From Neomegalonema sp. (GTDB lineage Bacteria; Pseudomonadota; Alphaproteobacteria; Rhodobacterales; Rhodobacteraceae): a stretch of DNA of 64,000 bases. Of this stretch, positions 42,782-51,591 are shown one piece after another. The DNA is taken from contig JALEFY010000007.1 in NCBI GenBank assembly GCA_022760435.1, forward strand, positions 241,084-305,083, in the 5' to 3' direction. The first letter of the stretch is position 1, and the number at the start of each line of letters is the position of its first letter. Position numbers and translations under genes: made by a program. The notes below the pieces were generated by a model. It was not told the DNA's origin. It ran no database searches and saw only the letters and a list, made by a program, of their open reading frames with translations.

Positions 42782-44238
42782 ACCGGCTCAGCCCCGAGCA
42801 AGTGGCGGCAATGGCGCCCGATCTCGCCGCGCGCAAGGCGGGGGAGAAGCTGGCGCAGCCCGGCAAATGGCCCCTGCTCGCGCAATCGGATGCCGAGGGG
42901 CTGATCTGGGGCGCGTGTCAGGGATCGGGGGCGAGCCCCTATCAGGTCGTGATCGCGCTGGTCGATCTGGGCTACAAATGCTCCTGCCCCTCGCGCAAGT
43001 TTCCTTGCAAGCATGTGCTGGGGCTCGGGTTTCTGTGGGCCTCGGGCGCGGTTTTCGCCCAAAGCAGCCCGAGCGCCTTTGTCACCGACTGGCTCTCGCG
43101 TCGGCGCGGCAGGCCCTCGAGCGCCATAGAGCCCGCGCGCCCGGCTCCGCTCCCCGTCATTGAGGCTGACCTGCCCCCAGATGCGTCCGCTGACGCGCCT
43201 TCGGAAGAAGAGCGCGCCCGGCGCGCGCAGGCCGCGCAGCAGCGGGCGCAGGATCGCGAGGCCGATATCCGTGCCGGGCTCGCCGCCTTCGAGCGCTGGC
43301 AATGCGATCAGCTTCAGGACGGGCTCGGCGTGATGCTCGAGGATCTGCACGCCCGCGCCGATGCTGCCGCGCGACGGCTGGTCGATGCCAAGGCGGCGGG
43401 GCTCGCGGCGCTGGTCGGGGCCTTGCCGGAGATGGTCCTCGCCGAGCCAGCCGCCACGCGCCACCGCGCGCTGGCTCGGGCGATGGGGCGGCTGCGACTG
43501 ATCGCGAGCGCGTATCAGAACCGCGCCGATCTGCCCGAGGCGATGCAGCGCGAGCTCAAACGTCTGATCGGCTGGGTGCAGGAGCGCGCCGAGCTGCTGA
43601 GCGATCCGCTCGCCCCGCGCTTTGCGGGCCGCTGGGCGCTGCTGGGGCGGCGCGCGCTGCCGCTCGCGGGGCTCTTGCGCGTCGAGAGCTGGCAGGTGGA
43701 TCTTGAGACCGGGCGGATGCTGGCGCTGATCGATCATCTGCCCCGCCAGCAGGCGCGGGCCGGGCTCGGCGCGGCGGGGGCGGATCTGCTGTTTTGCGGG
43801 GAGATGATCGCCTATCCCTCGCTCGCGCCGATCGAGGCGGTGCAAGCGCAAGGAAATGGGTCTTCGAAGGGCTCGATCATCGCGCAGGATCCGGTGCTCG
43901 ACCCGGCCTGTGCCGGGATCGCGGCAGCGCCGCAGGTGCTGGCCGAGGCGCTGGACCAGTTTCAGGACACCGCCATGGGAGCACCCTGGCGCGAGGAAGG
44001 GCCGCTCTTGCTCTCGGGCCAGCGGGTGGCGGCGCAGGGGGCGGGCTTTGCGCTCGTCGATGCGGCGGGGCGCAGCGTGAGGCTGAACCTTGGCACGAAA
44101 GGGGGAAGCGAAGCGCAGGCGGCGCTCCTCGCCCTGGCGCAAGAAGCGCCGCTGTGGATCGCCGGGCTCTGGGACGGGCGCGCGCTCGCGCCGCTGAGCT
44201 TTGGCAATGCCGCCGGGCAGTGGCGGCGTGCGGCATGA
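42778..44238 (+). CDS. SWIM zinc-finger protein of the MoxR-VWA operon
   Basis: A 486-residue protein starting MNRLSPEQVAAMAPDLAARKAGEKLA. The SWIM zinc motif CSCPSRKFPCKH (CxCxnCxH) lies near residue 65-76. A Pro/Glu/Arg-rich linker follows (about 105-155), then a long helical region (LEDLHARADAAARRLVDAKAAGL) and a beta-rich C-terminus (LLRVESWQVDLETGRMLALID). SWIM fingers bind nucleic acids or proteins. It is first of five genes joined by overlaps or a two-base gap, implying stoichiometric synthesis of one complex. The start is taken at ATG 42778 because upstream in-frame codons run into the mini-ORF stops or use TTG. Confidence 0.83.
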   Translation: MNRLSPEQVAAMAPDLAARKAGEKLAQPGKWPLLAQSDAEGLIWGACQGSGASPYQVVIALVDLGYKCSCPSRKFPCKHVLGLGFLWASGAVFAQSSPSAFVTDWLSRRRGRPSSAIEPARPAPLPVIEADLPPDASADAPSEEERARRAQAAQQRAQDREADIRAGLAAFERWQCDQLQDGLGVMLEDLHARADAAARRLVDAKAAGLAALVGALPEMVLAEPAATRHRALARAMGRLRLIASAYQNRADLPEAMQRELKRLIGWVQERAELLSDPLAPRFAGRWALLGRRALPLAGLLRVESWQVDLETGRMLALIDHLPRQQARAGLGAAGADLLFCGEMIAYPSLAPIEAVQAQGNGSSKGSIIAQDPVLDPACAGIAAAPQVLAEALDQFQDTAMGAPWREEGPLLLSGQRVAAQGAGFALVDAAGRSVRLNLGTKGGSEAQAALLALAQEAPLWIAGLWDGRALAPLSFGNAAGQWRRAA

Positions 44239-45887
44239 TGAGACTGGATGAAGCATTGGCCGGCCCCCCAGCCCTCGAATGGGATGCCGAGACCGAAACA
44301 GCTCTGGAGAAGGCGGCGGTGCTGGGGCTGCGCGCCCACCCGCTCGCCTCGTCGGCGCTGCCACTCCCCGCGGCCGATGGCGATGCGGCGGCGGCGCTGC
44401 TCGATGCGTTGGCGCTGGGGGCGGGGTTCACGGCGATCGCCTGGCGCGCACAGGCAGAGCCGGCCCTCGCTCCAGCGCTCGCTCCAGCCCTTGCGCCAAC
44501 CCTGGCGCCAGCCCTGAATGCGGGCACAGAATTTTGCCCAGATCCGCGCCCGATGCTCCCCGCCGCGCTTGGCTCCCGGCTTCTCGACCTGCTCGCCGAG
44601 GCCGGTCCGCGTGCGGCCTCGATCGAATGGGGCTGCGCGCAGCTTCTGGCCGAGCGGGGCTGGCGGCTTGGCCCGATGGAGCGGGCAGCACTGGCGGACA
44701 GGCCCGCGATGCGCGCCGCCCTGGGGCCGCGTGATCATGATTTTCTGCGCCTGATCCATGGCAAGCAGCCGCCCGTGTCGGAAAGCCCAGCCGACGGTTG
44801 GCAGGAGGCGTGGCAAGACGCGCCGCCCGAGGAGCAACTCCCCCTGCTGCTGCACCAGCGCGCGGCCGATCCCGCCAAGGCCGGCGCGGCGCTCGCGGCG
44901 CTGTGGCCGAACCTGAAAGCCGAGCGCAAGGCGGCGCTCTTGCCCGCGCTCTGGGTCGGGCTCGCCGAACGCGATGCGGCGCTGATCGAGACCGCGCGCC
45001 TCGATCGCGGCAAGGCGGTGCGCGCGCTTGCCGACCCGCTCGCCGCCGCCCTGCCCGCCAGCGCGCAATGGGAGCGCGCCCGCACCGATCTGGGCCAGCT
45101 CGTCCAGCGCCGCGGGCAGGCGCTGCTGATCGGCGGCATTGCCGAGGGCGGGGTGCCAGCCGGGATCGCGGTGCCGCTCGCCGCCCATCTCGAGCTGCTC
45201 GGGCTCGAGGAGGCTGCGCTCGCGCTGCTGCTCTCGCCCGAGGCGCTGCTGCGCGCGCTCTCACTCTTTTATGGTGCCGAGAAAGCGCCGCCCCCGCTCG
45301 ATGCCTTGGCACTGGCGGCGGCGCGGCGCGGGGACCGGGCCGGGTTTGTTGCCATCGTAAGCGCCATGCGCGCCGATCATGAGGCGCTGGCGCTGGTCAA
45401 TCGCGCGCTCGCCCCCGAAGCCGGGCTTGCGCTCGGTCCACTTCTGGGCCGCGAAGGGCGCCTCGCGTTGATGCGCGAGCTCGTCGCCGAGCGCGGGCTC
45501 GATTTCCTCGTCAACCTGCTCTGCGGCGGCCAGCGGCTCTCACGCCTCTCGCCCGAATTGGCCGAGCGCCATTGGGCCAGCCCCGCCATCCGTGAGCGCC
45601 TGCGCATGCTCGCCCGGCCCGAGCCGCAAGTGGTGCCGCCGGGCTCCCCCGACACCCTGACGATCGGTATCGTGCAAGGCACATGGCGGCGCGATCGCAC
45701 CTATGTGCTCGATCTGCTCTGGCCGAGCCTTGCGACCATGCCGCCCGCGCTGGTGGCAAAGCTCGCCGCGCCGCTGCTGGTGCTGGAGGGCGAAGGGGAG
45801 ATCCGCGCCTTGCAGTCCTTCATCCGCTTTCTCACCGACGCCGATGCGGCGCTGACCCCGCAACCCTCATCGAAAGATCCCGCATGA
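44235..45887 (+). CDS. DUF5691-like helical repeat protein
   Basis: A 550-residue protein, start ATG 44235 overlapping the SWIM stop (ATGA). The sequence is Ala/Leu-rich and mostly helical, with HEAT-like segments such as AAALAALWPNLKAERKAALLPALWVGLAERDAAL, conserved-looking EWGCAQLLAERGWRLGP near residue 135, and a C-terminal DTLTIGIVQGTWRRDRTYVLDLLWPSLATMP. I assign it to DUF5691 from its position and from memory of the family in SWIM-MoxR-VWA clusters, with moderate certainty. A low-complexity Ala-Leu-Ala-Pro repeat at about residues 75-95 is an oddity. No catalytic motif is seen; a scaffold role is likely. Confidence 0.68.
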   Translation: MMRLDEALAGPPALEWDAETETALEKAAVLGLRAHPLASSALPLPAADGDAAAALLDALALGAGFTAIAWRAQAEPALAPALAPALAPTLAPALNAGTEFCPDPRPMLPAALGSRLLDLLAEAGPRAASIEWGCAQLLAERGWRLGPMERAALADRPAMRAALGPRDHDFLRLIHGKQPPVSESPADGWQEAWQDAPPEEQLPLLLHQRAADPAKAGAALAALWPNLKAERKAALLPALWVGLAERDAALIETARLDRGKAVRALADPLAAALPASAQWERARTDLGQLVQRRGQALLIGGIAEGGVPAGIAVPLAAHLELLGLEEAALALLLSPEALLRALSLFYGAEKAPPPLDALALAAARRGDRAGFVAIVSAMRADHEALALVNRALAPEAGLALGPLLGREGRLALMRELVAERGLDFLVNLLCGGQRLSRLSPELAERHWASPAIRERLRMLARPEPQVVPPGSPDTLTIGIVQGTWRRDRTYVLDLLWPSLATMPPALVAKLAAPLLVLEGEGEIRALQSFIRFLTDADAALTPQPSSKDPA

Positions 45888-46978
45888 GCCCGACATCTCA
45901 GACCGAGACCGAGACGCTGCGCCAGCCTGCCGAAGTCACCGATGCCCAGGTGCTCGAGCAACTCGCCGCGCTGGAGGGGGCGCGCCCGCCGGGCTGGCGG
46001 CTCACCCCGCGGGCGGTGGTCGCCTATCTGATGGGCGATCCGCTCGAGGGGATCGCGCTCGCGCCCAAATATGTCGGCAATCGCCGGCTGATCGAGACCG
46101 CGGTCGCGACCCTTGCCACCGACCGGGCGCTGCTGCTGCTCGGGGTGCCGGGGACGGCGAAATCCTGGGTCTCCGAGCATCTGGCGGCGGCGATCTGCGG
46201 CGATAGCCAGCTTCTGATCCAGGGCACCGCTGGCACCGATGAGAGCCAGATCCGCTATAGCTGGAATTATGCGCGGCTGCTGGCCGAAGGTCCCTCGCGC
46301 GCGGCGCTGGTGCCGACGCCGCTGATGCGCGGCATGGAGCGCGGCCAGATCGTGCGGCTCGAGGAGCTGACCCGGATCGGGGCCGATGTGCAGGACACGC
46401 TCATCACCATCCTGTCGGAAAAGGTGCTGCCGGTGCCCGAGCTTGACCTCTCGATCCCGGCACGGCGGGGCTTTAATATCATCGCCACCGCCAATAACCG
46501 CGACCGGGGCGTGAACGAGCTGTCCTCCGCGCTCAAGCGCCGGTTCAATGTCGTGACCCTGCCGCTGCCCACGAGCCTCGCTGAGGAAGTCGGCATCGTC
46601 GCCAGCCGAGCCGCATCGCTGGGTGCCGGGCTCGCGCTGCCGCAAGCGGTGCCGCCCGAGGCCGAGATCGCCCGCATCGTCACCCTGTTTCGCGAGCTGC
46701 GCTCGGGTCAGACGCTCGATGGCAAGGCGGCGCTGAAAGTGCCCTCGGGCACGCTCTCGACCGCCGAGGCGATCTCGGTGGTGGTCAGCGCCTGGTCGGA
46801 GGCGGCCTATTTCGGCTCCGGCGCGCTCGAGGCTCGGCATCTGGCGGCGAATGTGATCGGCGCGGTGGTGAAGGATCCGGTGCAGGACCGCATCGCGATG
46901 CAGGAATATCTTGAGAATGTGATGCGCGAGCGCGACGGTTGGGAGGATCTCTACCGCGCCTGCCGGCAGGTGCTGTGA
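45884..46978 (+). CDS. MoxR-type AAA+ ATPase
   Basis: A 364-residue AAA+ protein starting MSPTSQTETETLRQ, ATGA-overlapped with the upstream gene. Walker A is GVPGTAKS at residues 87-94. The Walker B position reads IVRLEELTRI, so the usual Asp-Glu is Glu-Glu. Sensor 1 is IATANNRDRG, and the arginine-finger region is ELSSALKRRFNVVTLPLP. The helix-2 insert loop characteristic of MoxR fits LAEGPSRAALVPTPLMRG. MoxR ATPases remodel or activate partners that carry VWA domains; the VWA protein is encoded three genes on. Confidence 0.88.
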   Translation: MSPTSQTETETLRQPAEVTDAQVLEQLAALEGARPPGWRLTPRAVVAYLMGDPLEGIALAPKYVGNRRLIETAVATLATDRALLLLGVPGTAKSWVSEHLAAAICGDSQLLIQGTAGTDESQIRYSWNYARLLAEGPSRAALVPTPLMRGMERGQIVRLEELTRIGADVQDTLITILSEKVLPVPELDLSIPARRGFNIIATANNRDRGVNELSSALKRRFNVVTLPLPTSLAEEVGIVASRAASLGAGLALPQAVPPEAEIARIVTLFRELRSGQTLDGKAALKVPSGTLSTAEAISVVVSAWSEAAYFGSGALEARHLAANVIGAVVKDPVQDRIAMQEYLENVMRERDGWEDLYRACRQVL

Positions 46979-46980
46979 GC

Positions 46981-49182
46981 ATGGATCGCCTCACGGTCCT
47001 TGGCATTCGCCATCACGGGCCGGGCTCGGCGCGGGCGGTGGCGGCGGCGCTGGCGCTGTGCCAGCCCGAAGCGGTGCTGATCGAGGGCCCGCCCGAGGCC
47101 GAAGGGGTGCTGGCGCTCGCCGCCGATCCGGGGATGATGCCGCCGGTGGCGCTGCTGGTGAGCGAAAAACGCAAGGCGTCAGAGGTCGAGGCGGGGCGGG
47201 CGCGGTTCTATCCGTTCGCCGCCTTCTCGCCCGAATGGGTGGCGCTGCGCTGGGCGCTCGAACACGGCGCGGTGGCGCGGATGATCGACTTGCCGGTCGG
47301 CATCGCCTTCGCGCTCGACGCTGCCGGTGCTCCGGATGAGGAGGCGCCCGGCGGCGATCCGCTCGCCGCGCTCGCGCGGGTGGAGGGGCGCGCCGATCCC
47401 GAAGGCTGGTGGCAGGATCTGATCGAGGAGCGCGCCGCCGCCGATCCGCTGGCGCTGTTCGCAGCGCTCGAGCAGGCGATGGCGGCCGTGCGGGCGGCGG
47501 AGCCGGTCCCGGCCCGCGATGCCCTGCGCGAGGCGCATATGCGGCGCGAGATCCGCAAGGCGCTTCGGGAGGTGAGCGGTCCGGTCGCGGTGATCTGCGG
47601 CGCCTATCACGCCCCGGCCCTGCGCGGCGGCTCGACCCGCGAGGATACCGCGGCGCTCAAGGGCTTGCCGAAGATGGCGGTCGAGGCGGCCTGGGTGCCC
47701 TGGAGCGCCTCGCGGCTGACGCTCGCCTCGGGCTATGGTGCCGGGCTGCAAAGCCCCGGCTGGGCGGCGCATCTGTGGGAGGGGGCGCCGGATAGTGCCG
47801 CGCGCTGGCAAGTGAAGATCGCAAGGCTGCTGCGCGCCGAAGGGCTTGATGCCTCCTCGGCCTCGGCGATCGAGGCAGCGCGGCTGGCGCAGGCGCTTGC
47901 GGCGCTGCGCGGGCGGGCGGCGCCGGGCCTTTCGGAGATGCGCGATGCGGCCCTCTCGGCGCTCTGCCATGGCGAGCCCGCCCCGCTCCGGCTGATCACC
48001 GAGCGGCTCGAGGTCGGCGAGCAGCTCGGCCGGGTGCCCGACAACGCGCCGCTGCCGCCACTGTTTCGCGATATCGAGCGCTGGCAAAGGCGGCTGCGCC
48101 TGAAGCCGGAGGCGAGCGCCCGCGCGCTCTCGCTCGATCTGCGCAGCGAGGCCGGGGGGCAGCGCTCCTTGCTGCTGCGCAGGCTGGCGCTGCTGGGGGT
48201 GCGCTGGGGCACGCTCACCGGTGAGGAAACCGGGCGCGGCACCTTTCGCGAGGAATGGCAGCTCGAATGGCAGCCCGAGTTCGCCGCCACCATCGCCGAT
48301 GCCGCGATCTATGGCCCGAGCTTGCTCGAGGCGGCGCAGGCGCGATTGATCGAGCAGGCGGGGCGCGCTCAGGATCTGGCGGTGCTCGCCGGGCTGCTCG
48401 CCGAGGCGCTGATGGCCGACCTGCCGCAAGCGCTCGCCAGTATCGAGCAGCGCCTGATGCAGCGCGCGGCGCAGAGCGGTGAGGTCCTGGCGCTGATGGC
48501 GGCCCTGCCGCCGATCGCGAAGGCGCTGCGCTACGGCTCCGCCCGCGATCTGCCGCAAGCGGCGCTGCGCGGTCTGTGCCAGAGCCTGATGCGCCAGATC
48601 TGCGCCGGATTGCCGCCGAGCACCCATGGGCTCGACGAGCAAGCCGCGCGCGCCTTGCGCGATCTGATCCGGGGCAGTGCTGCGGCCTTGCAGCTTCTGG
48701 AAGAGGCGGCGCTGTCAGAGCTCTGGGCGGGGACGCTGGCGAGCATTGCGGGCGATACGAGCGCCGCGCCGCTGCTGCGCGGCCATGCGGTGCGCGCCGG
48801 GCTCGACGCGGGCGGCGATAAGGAGCGCTGCGCCGATCTGCTCGCCATGGCGCTCTCGCGCTCGGTGCCGGTGATGGCGGCCGGGCTGTGGCTCGAGGGC
48901 TTTCTGGCCGGGCCTGCGGCGGTGCTGATCCATGACGCGCGCCTGTTCGGGCTCATCGACGCCTGGCTCTGTGCGCTCAAGGAGGCGGAATTGCTGGCGC
49001 TGCTCCCGGTCATCCGCCGGGCGACGGCGAGTTTTTCGGCCTCGGAGCGGGCGCAAGTGATGGCGCGGCTCAAGGGAGGCGGGGCGAGCAGCGCGCCGGC
49101 GGGGGCGTTCGATCCGGCACGGGTTGCCGCCGCGCTCCCGCTTCTCAAACGGATGCTGGGCCATAAGGAGGGCGGCGCATGA
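46981..49182 (+). CDS. DUF5682-like large protein
   Basis: A 733-residue protein starting MDRLTVLGIRHHGPGSARAVAAALALCQPEAVLIEGPPEAE, two bases after the MoxR stop. The N-terminal 250 residues (IRHHGPGSA, VLIEGPPEA, RFYPFAAFSPEW, VAVICGAYHAPALRG) resemble the TraB/GumN-like fold proposed for related domains, with conserved His and Glu residues that could be catalytic; this is my inference. The remaining 480 residues are helical repeats rich in Ala and Leu. I assign DUF5682 by the N-terminal motif and gene context. The stop overlaps the VWA start. Confidence 0.7.
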   Translation: MDRLTVLGIRHHGPGSARAVAAALALCQPEAVLIEGPPEAEGVLALAADPGMMPPVALLVSEKRKASEVEAGRARFYPFAAFSPEWVALRWALEHGAVARMIDLPVGIAFALDAAGAPDEEAPGGDPLAALARVEGRADPEGWWQDLIEERAAADPLALFAALEQAMAAVRAAEPVPARDALREAHMRREIRKALREVSGPVAVICGAYHAPALRGGSTREDTAALKGLPKMAVEAAWVPWSASRLTLASGYGAGLQSPGWAAHLWEGAPDSAARWQVKIARLLRAEGLDASSASAIEAARLAQALAALRGRAAPGLSEMRDAALSALCHGEPAPLRLITERLEVGEQLGRVPDNAPLPPLFRDIERWQRRLRLKPEASARALSLDLRSEAGGQRSLLLRRLALLGVRWGTLTGEETGRGTFREEWQLEWQPEFAATIADAAIYGPSLLEAAQARLIEQAGRAQDLAVLAGLLAEALMADLPQALASIEQRLMQRAAQSGEVLALMAALPPIAKALRYGSARDLPQAALRGLCQSLMRQICAGLPPSTHGLDEQAARALRDLIRGSAAALQLLEEAALSELWAGTLASIAGDTSAAPLLRGHAVRAGLDAGGDKERCADLLAMALSRSVPVMAAGLWLEGFLAGPAAVLIHDARLFGLIDAWLCALKEAELLALLPVIRRATASFSASERAQVMARLKGGGASSAPAGAFDPARVAAALPLLKRMLGHKEGGA

Positions 49183-50363
49183 GCGAGCAGGACCGGCAGG
49201 CAGAGCGCGAACGGCGCTGGCATCTGGCGCTCGGCCCCAGCGAGGGGGAGGGCGGCGGCGGGCTCTCGAGTGCCGATCAGCGGCTCGATGCGGCGCTCAC
49301 CGCCGTCTACGGCTCCGGCGAGCAAGGCGGCAAGCGCAAGGCAGGGCTCGGCGGCTCCGCTCCGCGCCTGTCGCGCTGGCTCGGCGATATCCGCGAATTC
49401 TTCCCCGGTCCTTCCGTGCAGGTGATCCAGCGCGACGCGATCGAGCGGCTGGGGCTCAAGCAGCTCCTGACCGAGCCCGAGCTTCTCGAAAGCCTCGAGC
49501 CCGATGTGCATCTGGTCGCCGATCTGATCGCGCTGGGTGCCGCGATCCCAGAGCGCACACGGGAGACCGCGCGGCTCGTCGTGCGCAAGGTGGTCGAGGA
49601 TCTGATGGCGCGGCTCGAGGGCAAGACCGGCGCCGCCCTGCGCGGGGCGCTGAACCGGGCGCAACGCAGCCGCCGCCCGCGCCCGGCCGATATCGACTGG
49701 CCGCGCACGATCGCCGCCAATCTGCATACCTGGCAGCCCGAGCATCATAGCATCATTCCCGATCGGCTGATCGGCGGCACCCGCACCCGATCCCAGCGGC
49801 TCGCCGAAGTGGTCCTGCTCGTCGATCAATCGGGCTCGATGGCGCCGTCCGTGGTCTATTCGGCGATCTTTGCGGCGGTGATGGCGAGCCTGCCGGCGCT
49901 GCGCACGCAGATGATCGCCTTTGATACCGCAGTGGTCGATCTGACCGAGATGCTGCGCGATCCGGTCGAGGTCCTGTTCGGGGTGCAGCTCGGCGGCGGC
50001 ACCGATATCGCCAAGGCGCTGGCTTACGCGCAGGGGCAGGTGCGCAGCCCGCAAGAGACGGTGCTGGTGCTGATCTCGGATCTCTATGAGGGCGGCACGC
50101 CCGGAGAGATGCTCGCAAGGCTGGCGCAACTGGTGGCAAGCGGGGTGAAAGTGGTGGTGCTGCTGGCGCTCAGCGATGACGGCGCGCCGGGCTATGACAC
50201 CAGGCATGCCGAGCAGATCGCCGCTCTGGGCGCGCCGGTCTTTGCCTGCACGCCCGATCTCTTCCCCCAGATGATGGCCGCCGCCCTGAAGGGCGAGGAC
50301 CTCACCGCCTGGGCCGCGCGCGAAGGCATCAAGACCGCGCGGGGGGATCAGGCGCCTTCCTGA
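49179..50363 (+). CDS. VWA-domain (CoxE-like) protein
   Basis: A 394-residue protein with an N-terminal helical region (residues 1-205, with RLSRWLGDIREFFPGPSVQVIQRDAIERLGLKQLL) and a C-terminal von Willebrand factor A domain. The MIDAS metal site is complete: LLVDQSGSMAPS, GGGTDIAKAL and LISDLYEGG. There is no signal peptide or membrane segment, so it acts in the cytoplasm. In MoxR-VWA pairs the VWA protein is the adaptor or target through which the ATPase works. It ends the five-gene operon. Confidence 0.9.
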   Translation: MSEQDRQAERERRWHLALGPSEGEGGGGLSSADQRLDAALTAVYGSGEQGGKRKAGLGGSAPRLSRWLGDIREFFPGPSVQVIQRDAIERLGLKQLLTEPELLESLEPDVHLVADLIALGAAIPERTRETARLVVRKVVEDLMARLEGKTGAALRGALNRAQRSRRPRPADIDWPRTIAANLHTWQPEHHSIIPDRLIGGTRTRSQRLAEVVLLVDQSGSMAPSVVYSAIFAAVMASLPALRTQMIAFDTAVVDLTEMLRDPVEVLFGVQLGGGTDIAKALAYAQGQVRSPQETVLVLISDLYEGGTPGEMLARLAQLVASGVKVVVLLALSDDGAPGYDTRHAEQIAALGAPVFACTPDLFPQMMAAALKGEDLTAWAAREGIKTARGDQAPS

Positions 50364-50388
50364 TTTGCCACGAGCAATACCGCGGCGC

Positions 50389-51591
50389 TCAGCCCTCCCC
50401 GGCCAGGGCCGCGCCGCTTGCCAGCAGCGCCTCGATCTGCGCCGCGTCATAGCCAAGCTCGGCCAGCACCGCCCGCGTATCCTCACCAAAGCGCGGCGGG
50501 GTCTTGCGCAAGGCCGTCTCGCTGCGCGAGAACTTCACCGGATTGGCGAGCCCCTGATAGCGCGCGCCCTGCGGGGTCTCGCTCTCGAGCACCATGGCGC
50601 GGTGCTGGGTGTGCGGATGGGCGAGCACCTCTGGCGCGCCGAGCACCGGACCGGCCGGGCAGCCCGCGCGCACGAGCTGATCGGCGATCGCCTCGCCCTC
50701 CCGCTCGGCCAACAGCGCGCTCAGCCGCTCGCCAAGCGCGTCCTCATGGGCAAGGCGCTGGGCATTGGTGGCAAAGCGGGGATCTTGCGCCAGCTCCGGC
50801 ACATCCAGTACCGCGCAGAGCACCGCGAACTGGCGATCATTGCCGCAGCCGATGAAGATCGGGCAAGTCTTCGTGGCGAACTGATCATAGGGGCTCAGGT
50901 TCGGATGGCGATTGCCGCGCGGCCCCGGCCGCTTGCCGGACAGAAAATAGTTCGCGCCATAAGGAAACAGCATCGAGATCGCGCAATCATAAAGCGTCAT
51001 GTCGATGAACTGCCCCTGCCCCGAGCGCTCGCGCTCGTACAGGGCGGTGGAGATCGCGAAGGCGCTGGCGAGCCCGGTGCCGATATCGACCAGCGGGATG
51101 CCAAGGCGCACCGGCCCGGTCTCGGCGGTGCCATTCACGCTCATCAGCCCCGATTGCGCCTGCACGATCGCATCATAGCCGGGCAGCCCGCCGAACGGGC
51201 CGTCCTCGCCAAAGCCCGAGATCCGGCAATGAATGAGCCGCGGAAAGCGCTCGGCCAGCACTGCGCGATAGCCAAGGCCCCATTTCTCGAGCGTGCCGGT
51301 TTTGAAATTCTCGATCAGCACATCGGCGCTTTCGAGCAGGCGCAGCAGGACCGCGCGCGCCGCCTCTTGCCGCAGATCGAGCGCCATGCCGCGCTTGTTG
51401 CGATTGACGCCGAGGAAATAGGACGCCGCCCCATCCGCATCGAAGGGCGGCCCCCAGGCGCGGGTCTCATCGCCCTGCGGCGGCTCGATCTTGATCACCT
51501 CGGCCCCGTGATCCGCGAGATACTGGGTGCAGAACGGCCCGCCCAGAACCCGGGTCAGATCGACGACCTTCACACCGCCAAGCGCGCTCAT
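50389..51591 (-). CDS. CaiB/BaiF-family (class III) CoA-transferase
   Basis: A 400-residue protein starting MSALGGVKVVDLTRVLGGPFCTQYLADHGAEVIKIEPPQGDETR, the hallmark N-terminus of class III CoA-transferases. NRNKRGMALDLR, ADVLIENFKTGTLEKWGLGY and the SGFGEDGPFGGLPGYDAIVQAQSGLM block, which includes the catalytic Asp, are present. These enzymes move CoA between carboxylic acids; the substrates are unknown. Its start overlaps the ribF stop by four bases, although the functions are unrelated. Confidence 0.9.
   Translation of the reverse strand: MSALGGVKVVDLTRVLGGPFCTQYLADHGAEVIKIEPPQGDETRAWGPPFDADGAASYFLGVNRNKRGMALDLRQEAARAVLLRLLESADVLIENFKTGTLEKWGLGYRAVLAERFPRLIHCRISGFGEDGPFGGLPGYDAIVQAQSGLMSVNGTAETGPVRLGIPLVDIGTGLASAFAISTALYERERSGQGQFIDMTLYDCAISMLFPYGANYFLSGKRPGPRGNRHPNLSPYDQFATKTCPIFIGCGNDRQFAVLCAVLDVPELAQDPRFATNAQRLAHEDALGERLSALLAEREGEAIADQLVRAGCPAGPVLGAPEVLAHPHTQHRAMVLESETPQGARYQGLANPVKFSRSETALRKTPPRFGEDTRAVLAELGYDAAQIEALLASGAALAGEG

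Noticed and set aside
47179..48642. A 487-codon open frame antisense to the DUF5682 gene
   Set aside because: A shadow of a high-GC gene; its composition (Arg, Gln, His-rich) is typical of antisense frames here.
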